Positions 7,601-15,647 of a stretch of 64,000 nt of DNA are shown here, one piece after another. Numbering within the stretch: the first letter of the stretch is position 1; every line of letters starts with the position of its first letter. The notes beneath the pieces were generated by a model, which saw only the letters and a list, made by a program, of their open reading frames with translations, was not told the origin of the DNA and searched no databases. A program made the position numbers and the translations under genes. The stretch spans positions 1 to 64,000 of the forward strand of contig NZ_JAIWPE010000020.1 in the NCBI RefSeq assembly GCF_021028955.1, written 5' to 3'. This DNA is from Salipaludibacillus sp. CUR1 (GTDB lineage Bacteria; Bacillota; Bacilli; Bacillales; Salisediminibacteriaceae).

Positions 7601-7753
7601 TATGTCATTTCCTTATAATTTTAAGTATTTTTGGACAATAAATCAATATAGCAATTCGTCTTTCAGTAGTCTACTAGTCTCCGCAACTTCCTTCTTATGT
7701 AGGGTTAAATCAAAGGTTCTAAATCCAAATTCTTCCGCCTCTTGACCTTTTTA

Positions 7754-7890
7754 AGTATATATACTGGTCTTAATTACTACAAAATCCAATTAAAAGGATG
7801 ATGCCTCCTCTCATGACATGTCACTCAATAGCGCCGAACCATCCTCTACCTACCTTTGAATCCTTTCTTTCAGTATAACTATTGTTATAA
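7754..7890 (-). promoter_or_regulatory. Leader element copy B
   Basis: The minus strand begins TTATAACAATAGTTATACT (7890-7872), continues through TCATGAGA and CATCCTTTTA, and ends in AGTATATATACT (7765-7754). Distances between all blocks equal those in copy A to the base. It lies about 270 nt upstream of the second secreted-peptide gene. Confidence 0.7.
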
Positions 7891-8158
7891 ACGGAAAAAT
7901 TCCATTTACGTTTTCGCCTACATTCCCTCGCGTCCCAGGGCTCCCGACCGGTGGATGCCCAGGATCAAAAACGATATCAGGGACTACCCGTCGACCCATA
8001 AATAACAAGAAAAGAAAAAAAGAGACTAAGAGGAGAGACGTATGAAAAAGATGAAAAGACTTAAAGAGACCGAAGAAGTCACAAGAAAGGAGGACAAATA
8101 ATGACTGACCTGCTGACTGTTTTCTAAACAAATGTACGGAATACTATTCATTAATGTG
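7891..8158. other. Intergenic, no supported gene
   Basis: Purine-rich on the plus strand from 7990 to 8100. A 15-codon frame starts at 8041 after GAGGAGAGACGT but nothing supports it. Confidence 0.4.
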
Positions 8159-8178
8159 ATTACGTATTATGTAATACT
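8159..8178 (+). repeat. 20-bp repeat, left copy
   Basis: ATTACGTATTATGTAATACT. Its reverse complement recurs at 8888-8907 with two mismatches, on the far side of the anchored-protein gene. Confidence 0.6.
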
Positions 8179-8206
8179 AAGTATTAATGTATTAATATGT
8201 TACTAG

Positions 8207-8332
8207 TTATAACTATACTTATAACGCGGCGATCAATTTAAAGGGAATGCGAGCTTATGGTTCTTTTACTAAGAGTCATCTCGTGAGAAGAGACCTTAAC
8301 CTTTAATTTGAATATTGTTGTAATTTTTTCCC
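8207..8332 (+). promoter_or_regulatory. Leader element copy C
   Basis: It begins TTATAACTATACTTATAAC (8207-8225) and continues with TCGTGAGA, CCTTTAATTTGAATATTG and GTAATTTTTTCCC at the same distances as in copies A and B. The final AGTATATATACT palindrome is not conserved here. It drives or precedes the anchored-protein gene that starts at 8387. Confidence 0.65.
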
Positions 8333-8386
8333 ACCTTTAAACTGTATATGCGGTCAAAGTTAGGTGAAGAAAGGGGGCGAAAAAAT

Positions 8387-8806
8387 TTGAAGAAGAAAAA
8401 CATAATAGTAGGTTTAATATTATTTTTATTATTGGGAGCTGGACTAGCCGCTTATAGTATGGAAAATAAATATCTATCTTCCTCCCCTAATGATAGCGAA
8501 GCTGTCGATGTGTTAGAAGAATACATAACACTTATTGAGACAGAGGCTAACATGGACGAATTCCTAGAGATATTAGACACGTCTGCTTGGACAGATGAGT
8601 TTTATTCAGACTTTGAGGATCATGTGAATGAGGAAGACCGTGAAAAGTTAATTGCCTATGACATTAATGAACCTGAATGTAACATAGAAGAGACTGAATG
8701 TACGATCCCAACTTACATCAGGTGGGAAAACCTTGTAGGGGAAATCACGCATTTTAGACTTATTGAATTTGAGGATGGATGGAAGATTCAGCTCGACCCT
8801 GTTTAA
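8387..8806 (+). CDS. Secreted or membrane-anchored acidic protein
   Basis: 139 residues from TTG, which follows AAAGGGGGCG; an in-frame ATG at 8348 has no ribosome site. Residues 1-25 are a basic start and one hydrophobic helix (KKKNIIVGLILFLLLGAGLAAYS). The rest is acidic with a Cys pair (ECNIEETEC) and a C-terminal beta-rich region (GEITHFRLIEFEDGWKIQL), resembling extracytoplasmic NTF2-like or DUF proteins, but no family is certain. It shares the leader element of the two secreted-peptide genes and lies between inverted 20-bp repeats. Confidence 0.75.
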   Translation: MKKKNIIVGLILFLLLGAGLAAYSMENKYLSSSPNDSEAVDVLEEYITLIETEANMDEFLEILDTSAWTDEFYSDFEDHVNEEDREKLIAYDINEPECNIEETECTIPTYIRWENLVGEITHFRLIEFEDGWKIQLDPV

Positions 8807-8887
8807 TATAAGAACTCCTCACCAACCAAGCCCCTTCGACTTGATGTTATTTTTATTTGTAATGATACGGCATACTGATTTGTGAAA

Positions 8888-8907
8888 AGTATTACATATT
8901 ACGTAAC
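8888..8907 (-). repeat. 20-bp repeat, right copy (inverted)
   Basis: Reverse complement GTTACGTAATATGTAATACT, 18 of 20 bases identical to the left copy at 8159-8178. Confidence 0.6.
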
Positions 8908-9089
8908 ACCAACTCTTAATATTTTATAAAAAGGTAGAGTATTTCACGCTCTTTCATACTGTATGCCGCATGCAGCAGCTGTTAGGATGCACCGCATGGG
9001 CATGGGGTGCAGAAGGAGAGGCTGAACCCCCGCGCGCGCGGCGCACCAGTTAATGGCATAAAGACAATAAAATTAAAGGAGCGACTCTC

Positions 9090-9173
9090 ATGGAAAATAA
9101 CTCTGTACCTAATCACACTCATACATCTAAAGCGCCGGCGTGTCTCAACGAAGGGGGTTTCTCCCGGATTTGA
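9090..9173 (+). CDS. 27-residue reading frame cut short at the repeat array
   Basis: AAAGGAG lies eight bases before ATG, an excellent ribosome site. The peptide (MENNSVPNHTHTSKAPACLN..) ends at the TGA made by the first TTTGATG repeat unit. It may be the 5' end of a gene lost when the array expanded, or a small peptide gene. Low certainty. The stretch 8908-9089 has imperfect GC-rich inverted repeats but no gene. Confidence 0.3.
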   Translation: MENNSVPNHTHTSKAPACLNEGGFSRI

Positions 9174-9372
9174 TGCACTCACACCAATTTTTGATGCAAC
9201 TCCACCCTGGATTTGAAGCACTCACTCCAATATTTGATGCACTTCACCCCGAATTTGATGCACTCACTTCAATATTTGAGGCACTTCACCCCGGATTTGA
9301 TGCACTCACACCAATATTTGAGGCACTTCACCCCGAATTTGATGCACTCACTTCAATATTTGAGGCACTCCC
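9169..9372 (+). repeat. Ten-copy 21-bp array, TTTGATGCACT family
   Basis: Units TTTGATGCACT or TTTGAGGCACT start at 9169, 9190, 9212, 9233, 9254, 9275, 9296, 9317, 9338 and 9359. Spacing is 21 throughout except one 22. Two unit types alternate, so there is also a 42-bp higher-order repeat. All six frames stay partly open because 21 is divisible by three; I do not regard it as coding. Confidence 0.85.
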
Positions 9373-9466
9373 GCCAGTTACAAAACATTTATTCCTGATC
9401 CTCTCCCCCTCCCTTACACCCCCATTTATAAATAAGATGCTCTAATCACATCACAAAACTTAATAG

Positions 9467-9477
9467 TATGACATATT
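9467..9477 (+). promoter_or_regulatory. CcpN-box-like site 1
   Basis: TATGACATATT fits the published CcpN consensus TRTGHYATAYW at every position. It lies about 47 bp upstream of the SR1 -35 box. Confidence 0.6.
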
Positions 9478-9513
9478 ATATAAAATATTATACAATTATT
9501 TTCGTTAAAACCA

Positions 9514-9563
9514 TTGACTTTCTAATTGTGACATACTAAAATGCTATTTAGTAAGCGTTACCA
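9514..9563 (+). promoter_or_regulatory. SR1 promoter with CcpN site 2 and a weak cre-like site
   Basis: TTGACT (9514-9519), a 17-bp spacer and TAAAAT (9537-9542) form a strong sigma-A promoter. TGTGACATACT (9527-9537), a perfect CcpN consensus match, overlaps the -10 box. AGTAAGCGTTACCA (9550-9563) resembles a cre site with two mismatches. Repression of SR1 during glycolytic growth by CcpN, and partly CcpA, is known in Bacillus subtilis. Confidence 0.8.
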
Positions 9564-9780
9564 AAAAAGAGTAAATCAAAGGGAGTGGAGTTGAATGGGT
9601 ACGATTATTTGTCAAGACTGTGAGTCTGTCATCGATCATTTTGATTGTGAAAAGGTTTCTGTTTTATACGGGAAGTGCTGCGAGTCTTGTACCAATGAGG
9701 CCTCACTGCAACATACGGAGAGTTAATTACAAATTAAAGCCATAAGACTGCTTGTTATTTAACAGGCAGTTATTTTTTTT
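9549..9780 (+). ncRNA. SR1 dual-function small RNA
   Basis: Start inferred seven bases after the -10 box; end at an intrinsic terminator (ACTGCTTGTT/AACAGGCAGT, 9747-9770, then T8). About 230 nt, near the 205-nt SR1 of Bacillus subtilis, which base-pairs with ahrC mRNA and also encodes SR1P. The RNA pairing region cannot be judged from sequence alone. Confidence 0.75.
9595..9726 (+). CDS. sr1P: SR1P, GapA-binding peptide
   Basis: 43 residues: MGTIICQDCESVIDHFDCEK, then VSVLYGKCCESC. The pattern MGTIxCQxCxxxIDHFxxEKVxxLYGxC is characteristic of the SR1P family. The known peptide binds glyceraldehyde-3-phosphate dehydrogenase GapA and promotes its RNase J1 interaction. Two Cys pairs may bind metal. 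GGGAGTGGAG precedes the ATG. The gene sits inside the SR1 transcript. Confidence 0.92.
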   Translation: MGTIICQDCESVIDHFDCEKVSVLYGKCCESCTNEASLQHTES

Positions 9781-9925
9781 GCCTATTTTTACCTGCCCCT
9801 CTTATAGTCGGCTCCTCTTAAGGTTCTCCTATTTCACCCGCCACTCCAACTCTCAATCGATTGAGAATCAGGCCATCTCACGTATATGCAAGGCCCCCTG
9901 CAACACCTGTGATTCTCTTGTCTCC

Positions 9926-9981
9926 GTTCCCCGCCAATAAATCGATTTTTCACAACTAAGTGCTTAGCCCCCTTATATTTC
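9926..9981 (+). repeat. Direct repeat of about 55 bp, copy 1
   Basis: Shares ATTTTTCACAACTAAGTG and CCCTTATATTTC with copy 2 at 10016-10074. Confidence 0.6.
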
Positions 9982-10015
9982 GAAATCTCCCAAATCTTCC
10001 CACTGTTCCTGTCCC

Positions 10016-10074
10016 CGCTCCCCCCACCTAAAACTCAATTTTTCACAACTAAGTGTTTATTACCCTTATATTTC
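10016..10074 (+). repeat. Direct repeat of about 55 bp, copy 2
   Basis: Offset about 90 bp from copy 1. Lies 140-200 bp upstream of the hcp FNR box. Confidence 0.6.
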
Positions 10075-10212
10075 AGCACCGTCCAAGCTTCTCCTGTGCC
10101 AACTACCACCTTCTCCAGCTGCTTTCACCTGAACCAGCCTCCTTACTCAACAATTTGTCCACCTGTTCCCTCACTTGCCGCTTTTTGACTTTTTTGTGAC
10201 CATCCGGCCAGT

Positions 10213-10255
10213 TGTGATTTAGGTCACCTCTATTTATTACTGTGTGCGTTATTCT
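10213..10255 (+). promoter_or_regulatory. FNR box and hcp promoter
   Basis: TGTGA-TTTAGG-TCACC (10213-10228) matches the FNR/CRP half-site pattern TGTGAN6TCACA with one mismatch. TATTCT (10250-10255) is a plausible -10. With a start near 10262 the box is centred at about -41.5, the usual position for activation by FNR. Confidence 0.65.
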
Positions 10256-10301
10256 TAACATGTGAAGAGATAAGCAAACGAGCTAAGGGGAGGCATATAT
10301 A

Positions 10302-11954
10302 ATGAGTATGTTTTGTTTTCAATGTCAGGAAGCTTTAAAAAATGTTGGCTGCAGTGCGATGGCAGGGGTTTGCGGTAAAACGAGTGAGGTATCAAATCTT
10401 CAGGATTTGCTCATTTACACAGTTAAAGGGGTGGCTTTAGTTAATCAGCAAGCGCGCGAAGCGGGGATTAACCGGCCGGAAACAGACAGGTTAATTATGG
10501 ACGGTTTATTTGCTACCATTACAAACGCAAATTTTGATGATGAATCAATTATCAGACGAATTGAGAAGGCACTTCATGAACGGGAGACTATTAAAGAATC
10601 ATTGAAAGAGGCAGGTATTTACAAGGAGAGCCTTTACCCGGATTACGCGACATGGTCCGGCCACCGTTATTCATTTATAACTAAATCTGAAGAGAAACAG
10701 GTCGGAATTTTAGCAACAGACAACGAAGATATGAGAAGCTTGCGTTCCCTAGTCTTATTCGGATTAAAAGGTATGGTGGCTTATGCTGAGCACGCTTTAA
10801 ATCTTGGACATAAGAGCGATGACATCTGTGATTTTACCGAAAAAGCGCTTGTGGCTACTGAGGATGATACGTTAAGTGTCGATGACCTTGTCGCTCTTGT
10901 GATGGAAACGGGTAAATTCGGTGTTGACGTGATGGCACTGCTCGATAACGCCAACACATCCACTTACGGACACCCTGAAATGACTGAAGTGGAAATTGGC
11001 GTCAGAAACAACCCGGCAATTTTAGTAAGCGGACATGATTTAAAAGATTTCGAAGAGCTTCTTGAACAGACGGCAGGGACCGGGGTTGATGTATACACCC
11101 ACTCTGAAATGCTTCCGGCTAACTACTACCCGGCATTTAAAAAATACGATCATTTTGTTGGGAACTACGGAAACGCCTGGTGGAAGCAGAAAGAGGAATT
11201 TGAAAGCTTTAATGGACCTGTACTGTTTACGACAAACTGTATTGTCCCGCCGAAAGCCAGCTATTCCGACCGCATCTATACGACAGGCGCAACCGGATAT
11301 CCTGGATTTAAACACATCCCGGACCGTACAGAAGGCGGCAAAAAAGATTTTTCTGAAATCGTTGCCCATGCGAAAAAGTTACCGGCACCTACCGGCATAG
11401 AAGAAGGTACAATCATTGGAGGGTTCGCTCATAATCAGGTGACACAACTCGCCGATAAAGTCGTCGACGCAGTTAAAACAGGGGCCATTCGAAAGTTCTT
11501 TGTGATGGCAGGCTGTGACGGGCGTATGAAATCCCGTGACTACTATACTGAATTTGCCCAAACCCTTCCAGAGGATACAGTTATCCTGACAGCAGGGTGT
11601 GCTAAATACCGTTACAATAAGCTTCCACTTGGTGATATCGGCGGCATCCCGCGTGTCCTTGACGCCGGCCAATGTAACGACTCTTATTCTTTAGCGGTGG
11701 TCGCCATGAAACTTAAGGAAATTTTTGAGTTAAATGATATCAATGAGCTGCCGATTGAATATAACCTGGCATGGTACGAGCAAAAAGCGGTTATTGTTCT
11801 GCTGGCACTGCTTCATCTCGGTGTGAAAGACATTAAGCTTGGACCCACACTTCCAGCATTCCTGTCACCAAACGTGGCTAAAGTGCTCGTTGAAAAATTC
11901 GGCATCAGCGGTATGACAAATGTAGAAGAAGATATGGCAGTTTTTATGGGATAA
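10302..11954 (+). CDS. hcp: Hydroxylamine reductase / hybrid cluster protein
   Basis: 550 residues, typical for Hcp. An N-terminal iron-sulfur cluster motif has Cys5, Cys8, Cys17 and Cys24. All hybrid-cluster ligands are visible: His in SGHDLKDF, Glu in [11 protein letters not shown], and Cys in [24 protein letters not shown] and GQCND. Hcp reduces hydroxylamine in vitro; in vivo it protects against NO as a nitric-oxide reductase and is induced without oxygen. The ATG follows GGGGAGG. No hcr reductase gene is adjacent. An FNR box upstream suggests anaerobic induction. Single-gene unit closed by a strong terminator. Confidence 0.96.
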   Translation: MSMFCFQCQEALKNVGCSAMAGVCGKTSEVSNLQDLLIYTVKGVALVNQQAREAGINRPETDRLIMDGLFATITNANFDDESIIRRIEKALHERETIKESLKEAGIYKESLYPDYATWSGHRYSFITKSEEKQVGILATDNEDMRSLRSLVLFGLKGMVAYAEHALNLGHKSDDICDFTEKALVATEDDTLSVDDLVALVMETGKFGVDVMALLDNANTSTYGHPEMTEVEIGVRNNPAILVSGHDLKDFEELLEQTAGTGVDVYTHSEMLPANYYPAFKKYDHFVGNYGNAWWKQKEEFESFNGPVLFTTNCIVPPKASYSDRIYTTGATGYPGFKHIPDRTEGGKKDFSEIVAHAKKLPAPTGIEEGTIIGGFAHNQVTQLADKVVDAVKTGAIRKFFVMAGCDGRMKSRDYYTEFAQTLPEDTVILTAGCAKYRYNKLPLGDIGGIPRVLDAGQCNDSYSLAVVAMKLKEIFELNDINELPIEYNLAWYEQKAVIVLLALLHLGVKDIKLGPTLPAFLSPNVAKVLVEKFGISGMTNVEEDMAVFMG

Positions 11955-11974
11955 TAAGTAAATGACTTGATTAC

Positions 11975-12015
11975 GGCTGGCGCCTTGTGAAAAACACAGG
12001 CGCCGGCCTTTTTAC
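11975..12015 (+). terminator. hcp terminator
   Basis: GGCTGGCGCCTTGTG and CACAGGCGCCGGCC arms around AAAA, then T5. Confidence 0.85.
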
Positions 12016-12071
12016 TGTGGTGGCTTCTACAGTCTTGAAGCCACCCTCATCCTTTTCTTCTCTAAATCTTT

Positions 12072-12104
12072 ACAAAAAACCACACCCGGCGAAACGGGTG
12101 TGGT
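12072..12104 (-). terminator. Terminator of the SEC-C gene
   Basis: CCACACCCG/CGGGTGTGG around GCGAAA; the minus strand runs into T6. Confidence 0.8.
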
Positions 12105-12127
12105 CTTGAAATGACTATTCAACTTGT

Positions 12128-15100
12128 TTATGCTCTCATACAGCATTTCTTGTATTTTTTGCCGCTTCCGCACGGACATGGTTCATTGCGTCCCACTTTA
12201 ATTTCTTTCCGGCGTGACTGGCTATCCATTCCAGCCTGATACAGCCGCATTACAGCTGCCTTTATCTCGTCATAGGACACTTGAGGCTCATTAGTAGGAT
12301 ACCTGACTCGTGACTTGGTTTGGCCGCTTTCTGTCTGACCCGATGCCTCATCATCTGAGGAAGCTTCTTCTTCCACAGAAGTGTGTTCGTTTAAAGCTGC
12401 CTGTGTCCCTTCACTTCCATTCAAGCTCTCAACAGCTGAGGCCAGGTTCTCTTCCAGGACGCTTTCCTCTGCCATGTTTTCAGAAATTGCTTCTTCCACT
12501 TCTGCGGCTTCCTGCTCCAGTGACAAGCTGCCTGAATCTGTTTTTTCAGTCTCTTCGTAATAAGAAACGTCTTCAGCTTCATTTAAATTGTCTGCCGAAT
12601 CAACAGTTTCCGGCGTTTCAAGAGATTTTTCCACTTCCGCTTGCTCTGCCGGTTTGTCAACAGAAACGGCCATCTCTATAGCGGAGGCAACCTCTTCAGT
12701 TTGTATGGACTCACTCTCAGTCATAGTTTCAGATGGAGACTCTGTCCTTTGAGCCGGTTCAGGAGGAGTATCCTGTTTTTCCTCATTTGCTTCCTTTAAT
12801 TCTAAAACGGCTTTTACCGCTTGATCCTCATCATTGCCGACATCTGTCTCAGCATTTTCAGTGGTCGCGTTTCTTCCTCCCGGTTCCGGGGTGCCCGCAT
12901 CCGTTTCACTTTCAACTTGAGCGTCATTGTCCGCAAGGGTGCTGCTGTTTTCGTCCGGTTCCGTTTTAGCGGCGATTCCGGTCTGAACCGGCCCTTTAGT
13001 TTTCAAGGAAGACCCGCCTTCCCGGCTGTTTTTGCCCGGCTTTTCCTCATCCGCTTCCTTTTCTTGGCCGGAAGCCCGTTCGTAAGCCGGTTCATTTGCT
13101 TCTGGATCCTCTATGTTTTCTTTTTCTGGAGCTTCTTCATCTATCGTTTGCTCTCTGCTGGCAACCAGGTTATTGTCAGTGGCTTTATCTTTCTGTTCAG
13201 CTTTATTGTCAGTTAAATCTGTTTCATCTTTAATTAAAGCTTCTTTTTCGGCCAATTCCTTATTTTCTTCATCGAGTTCTTCATTTAAAGCTTCAATATT
13301 GTCTTCAGAGTCGCTGACAGGCTCACTTATATAAGCCTCAGACGCCTTGTCTTCAGTCCGAATACTTTCTTCTTCGCGTTCGTCTGATTGAGCGTGCTCC
13401 ACAGTCACGTCACTTTGCATCCCAGCATCCCCAGATGGGATAATAGCCGATTGGTGGTCATCCTGATCGTCATTAGCCACCTCATCTGGATCTGGCTGTT
13501 CCCTTGCCGGTTCCTCTTCTTCTGCAAAAGATAAAGAGGATTTATTTTTGGAAGCGGTACTTAACAGCCTTCTGTAATAGCTGGCGTCATCCTTTTTAAC
13601 CGCATCAGCACTTTTTACAAGTTTGCCGGAATCCGCGCTTTCCCACTCATCAGTCGCTTCATCGGAGAGTTCGTCAGCCCCTCGTTCGAACGCCGGTTCA
13701 GAACGGGAATCACCCTCAGGCACAAGTTTGGTTTCGGGCTTGAGATCCGATTTGGCTTCGTGATCTTCAGGGCTGTGATTAGCTGCAGGCGCCGTCCTGC
13801 CTTCAAAATCACGGCCTGTTTCTTCAGCGGTGTTTTGTTCTTCGCCATGGTCGGCTTCCTCTCGTGCAGCCGGCTTCGCAATCTCTTCAGATTCAGAGAT
13901 TTCTTCCAGCTTAGAAGGTTCATCAGATTCAGAGATTCCTTCCGTATCAGTATGATCCTCCAGCGAAGAGGTATCTTCAGATTCGGTGTTATCGTCTGTA
14001 GCTTTGTTTTCCTCTTGTTCTCCGCTATCCCGAGACTCAGCTGTATATTCAAACTTGTCGCTCTCACCAGTTTCAGCGTCAGCCTCAGGTTTTGTGCCGC
14101 TCTCAGGTTCAGAGGTTCCTCCAGCTTCTGAGAACTCTTCAGGTTCAGCAGGCGCATCATCAGCCGGTGTGTCCTCCCCTGCCTGCAGATCAACTCCTTC
14201 AACCGTTGAGCGCCATTGCCTCAATTTCGGATGATCAATCCCGTTTATGACACAGTTGCAGTACAACGCTTCTTCCAGGTTAAGAAGCATCGTTTCATAG
14301 CCGTTCTCCATAAACGACTCGATCAGCGGAATGGCTTCGTCGGACAGCTGTTCACATAAGCCGGCTGCCAGCATTGTTTTAATGGAACGCTTTTCTTCCT
14401 GCTCAAACGCCTCAAACAGGACGGTTCTCGCATATTCGGTTTTGATGTTAGCTACGATGTCCACCGCATAAAGGCCGACACGCGAGTCATCAAACCACAA
14501 TCTAACTGCATTAACCACCTGCTTTGTTCCGATTTTGACAAGAGCCTCACTGAATTCCTCTAAAAACAAATCGTTTTTCTTATGTAAATCCACAAGAGCC
14601 ATGATATGCGGAAGTGCTGCTTCCAGCCTTAATTCGCCAGCCATCGTAATATCGTAGAGGTCTCTTACTGCCAGCTTTCTTTTCCCCTTCATTTTGTATA
14701 AACGGTGCATAAGCTCGGTTCTCCCGACAAGTTCCCGCCTTGCCATTAATTCGACCATCTGCTTGCCGAATACATAATACTTCTCGTTAAATTCTTCTCT
14801 TGAGCCGATTCTGTTAATGACCGTGTGAAGCTTCTGCAATACGACGTGGGTCGGGTCCGTACAGAGATCTGTATAAAAACTCAAATTCTGAACCTTTTTT
14901 CCCCTGGCTTTATAGGCAGACGCTATGTCATCTTTAAACTTTTCGACGATACAGGGATCGGCATGATTCAACAAGTCCCCGTAGTACGTCAGCTCTTCAT
15001 CAGGAATCGTTTCGTCCCTCAGGTCGGCCAGAAGACGCTTCATCCCTTCGGCAGGCATCGGCAATTTCTTCAAATAGGTCAGTTTTTCGCTCGTCTTTCT

Positions 15101-15259
15101 TTCATTCCAGTTCTTTTTGTTCGCTTCGAGGCCCAGCATGAACGTTTTCTCTGTGCCTATGTAACTAGTTTCCATTATATGTAGAACAAAGTCTCTTACT
15201 ATATAATCATCTGAAATTAGATGGTCTTCCATTTTTCTTAAAAAATCTTGTTGATCCAT
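12128..15259 (-). CDS. HEAT-like protein with 600-residue acidic linker and SEC-C tail
   Basis: 1043 residues. Residues 1-355 are helical and repeat-like (ALPHIMALVDLH, EALVKIGTKQVVNAVRLWF), resembling HEAT-type armadillo repeats. Residues 360-965 are a low-complexity, very acidic Glu/Asp/Ser/Thr stretch, likely disordered. Residues 975-1043 contain a short helix (YDEIKAAVMRLYQAGM) and a SEC-C zinc-binding motif (GRNEPCPCGSGKKYKKCC), as in the SecA C terminus. SEC-C motifs bind zinc and can contact SecB or ribosomes; the function here is unknown. The ATG follows GAGGTGAT. The length is far above usual SEC-C proteins because of the linker. Monocistronic. Confidence 0.85.
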   Translation of the reverse strand: MDQQDFLRKMEDHLISDDYIVRDFVLHIMETSYIGTEKTFMLGLEANKKNWNERKTSEKLTYLKKLPMPAEGMKRLLADLRDETIPDEELTYYGDLLNHADPCIVEKFKDDIASAYKARGKKVQNLSFYTDLCTDPTHVVLQKLHTVINRIGSREEFNEKYYVFGKQMVELMARRELVGRTELMHRLYKMKGKRKLAVRDLYDITMAGELRLEAALPHIMALVDLHKKNDLFLEEFSEALVKIGTKQVVNAVRLWFDDSRVGLYAVDIVANIKTEYARTVLFEAFEQEEKRSIKTMLAAGLCEQLSDEAIPLIESFMENGYETMLLNLEEALYCNCVINGIDHPKLRQWRSTVEGVDLQAGEDTPADDAPAEPEEFSEAGGTSEPESGTKPEADAETGESDKFEYTAESRDSGEQEENKATDDNTESEDTSSLEDHTDTEGISESDEPSKLEEISESEEIAKPAAREEADHGEEQNTAEETGRDFEGRTAPAANHSPEDHEAKSDLKPETKLVPEGDSRSEPAFERGADELSDEATDEWESADSGKLVKSADAVKKDDASYYRRLLSTASKNKSSLSFAEEEEPAREQPDPDEVANDDQDDHQSAIIPSGDAGMQSDVTVEHAQSDEREEESIRTEDKASEAYISEPVSDSEDNIEALNEELDEENKELAEKEALIKDETDLTDNKAEQKDKATDNNLVASREQTIDEEAPEKENIEDPEANEPAYERASGQEKEADEEKPGKNSREGGSSLKTKGPVQTGIAAKTEPDENSSTLADNDAQVESETDAGTPEPGGRNATTENAETDVGNDEDQAVKAVLELKEANEEKQDTPPEPAQRTESPSETMTESESIQTEEVASAIEMAVSVDKPAEQAEVEKSLETPETVDSADNLNEAEDVSYYEETEKTDSGSLSLEQEAAEVEEAISENMAEESVLEENLASAVESLNGSEGTQAALNEHTSVEEEASSDDEASGQTESGQTKSRVRYPTNEPQVSYDEIKAAVMRLYQAGMDSQSRRKEIKVGRNEPCPCGSGKKYKKCCMRA

Positions 15260-15600
15260 CAGCGATCACCTCATTTACCAGTACTGTAAAGTGCTGTTAT
15301 CTATTATACAGGTTATAGGCGCACAACCATATAAGAAAGACGACACAACTCTCACTTTTTGACCTGTTTTTTTTGCGATAAATATGGTACTGCAGTCACC
15401 TGTTTAAATAACCAGTCTTATAAAAAACAATGCTTGTTAATTATTCCCTATTAAGATTTATCGACAAGTTGCGGATGAAAGCGACAGAGATTTTTACTTT
15501 CATCAGCTAACACAAGGAAATTTTTATAAGACAAAGGCTCTGTTAAACGATTTTGTGAGTTTTAAATCGCCATTTACCTTTAACAGAGCTCAAACAAAAA
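15260..15600. other. Intergenic with an inverted-repeat remnant
   Basis: No gene seen. The 51-bp unit at 15538-15588 is bounded by perfect 10-bp inverted ends. Confidence 0.5.
15538..15588. repeat. 51-bp unit with perfect 10-bp inverted ends
   Basis: CTCTGTTAAA (15538-15547) and TTTAACAGAG (15579-15588), with an inner CGATTT/AAATCG pair. It looks like two insertion-element ends brought together, or a small MITE-like unit. Confidence 0.5.
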
Positions 15601-15630
15601 AGAAGGCAAAATAGTCAATTTTACCTTCTC
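15595..15630 (-). terminator. Terminator of the protease gene
   Basis: On the minus strand AGAAGGTAAAAT pairs with ATTTTGCCTTCT (one G-T pair), then T6. Confidence 0.75.
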
Positions 15631-15647
15631 CCTTGATGTTTGACTGA

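Larger units (their letters stand above)
9781..10201. other. Intergenic, pyrimidine-rich, no gene
   Basis: No supported coding frame. It contains the imperfect direct repeats at 9926-9981 and 10016-10074. Confidence 0.5.

Noticed and set aside
7850-8131. 93-codon minus-strand frame
   Set aside because: It covers leader copy B, has no ribosome site, and reads as low-complexity Phe/Leu from a purine-rich opposite strand.
9169-9372. CRISPR array
   Set aside because: The period is 21 bp with no unique spacers, and no cas genes are present.
9140-9445. Open frame with FDALTPIFEALHPE-like repeats
   Set aside because: No ribosome site. Several frames stay open because the 21-bp unit is divisible by three, and the same unit occurs in both orientations elsewhere without open frames.
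12310-14234. Frames opposite or offset to the SEC-C gene
   Set aside because: All lie inside the acidic low-complexity region and have no ribosome sites or family resemblance.
15538-15588. Complete insertion sequence
   Set aside because: Only 51 bp between the inverted ends and no transposase.
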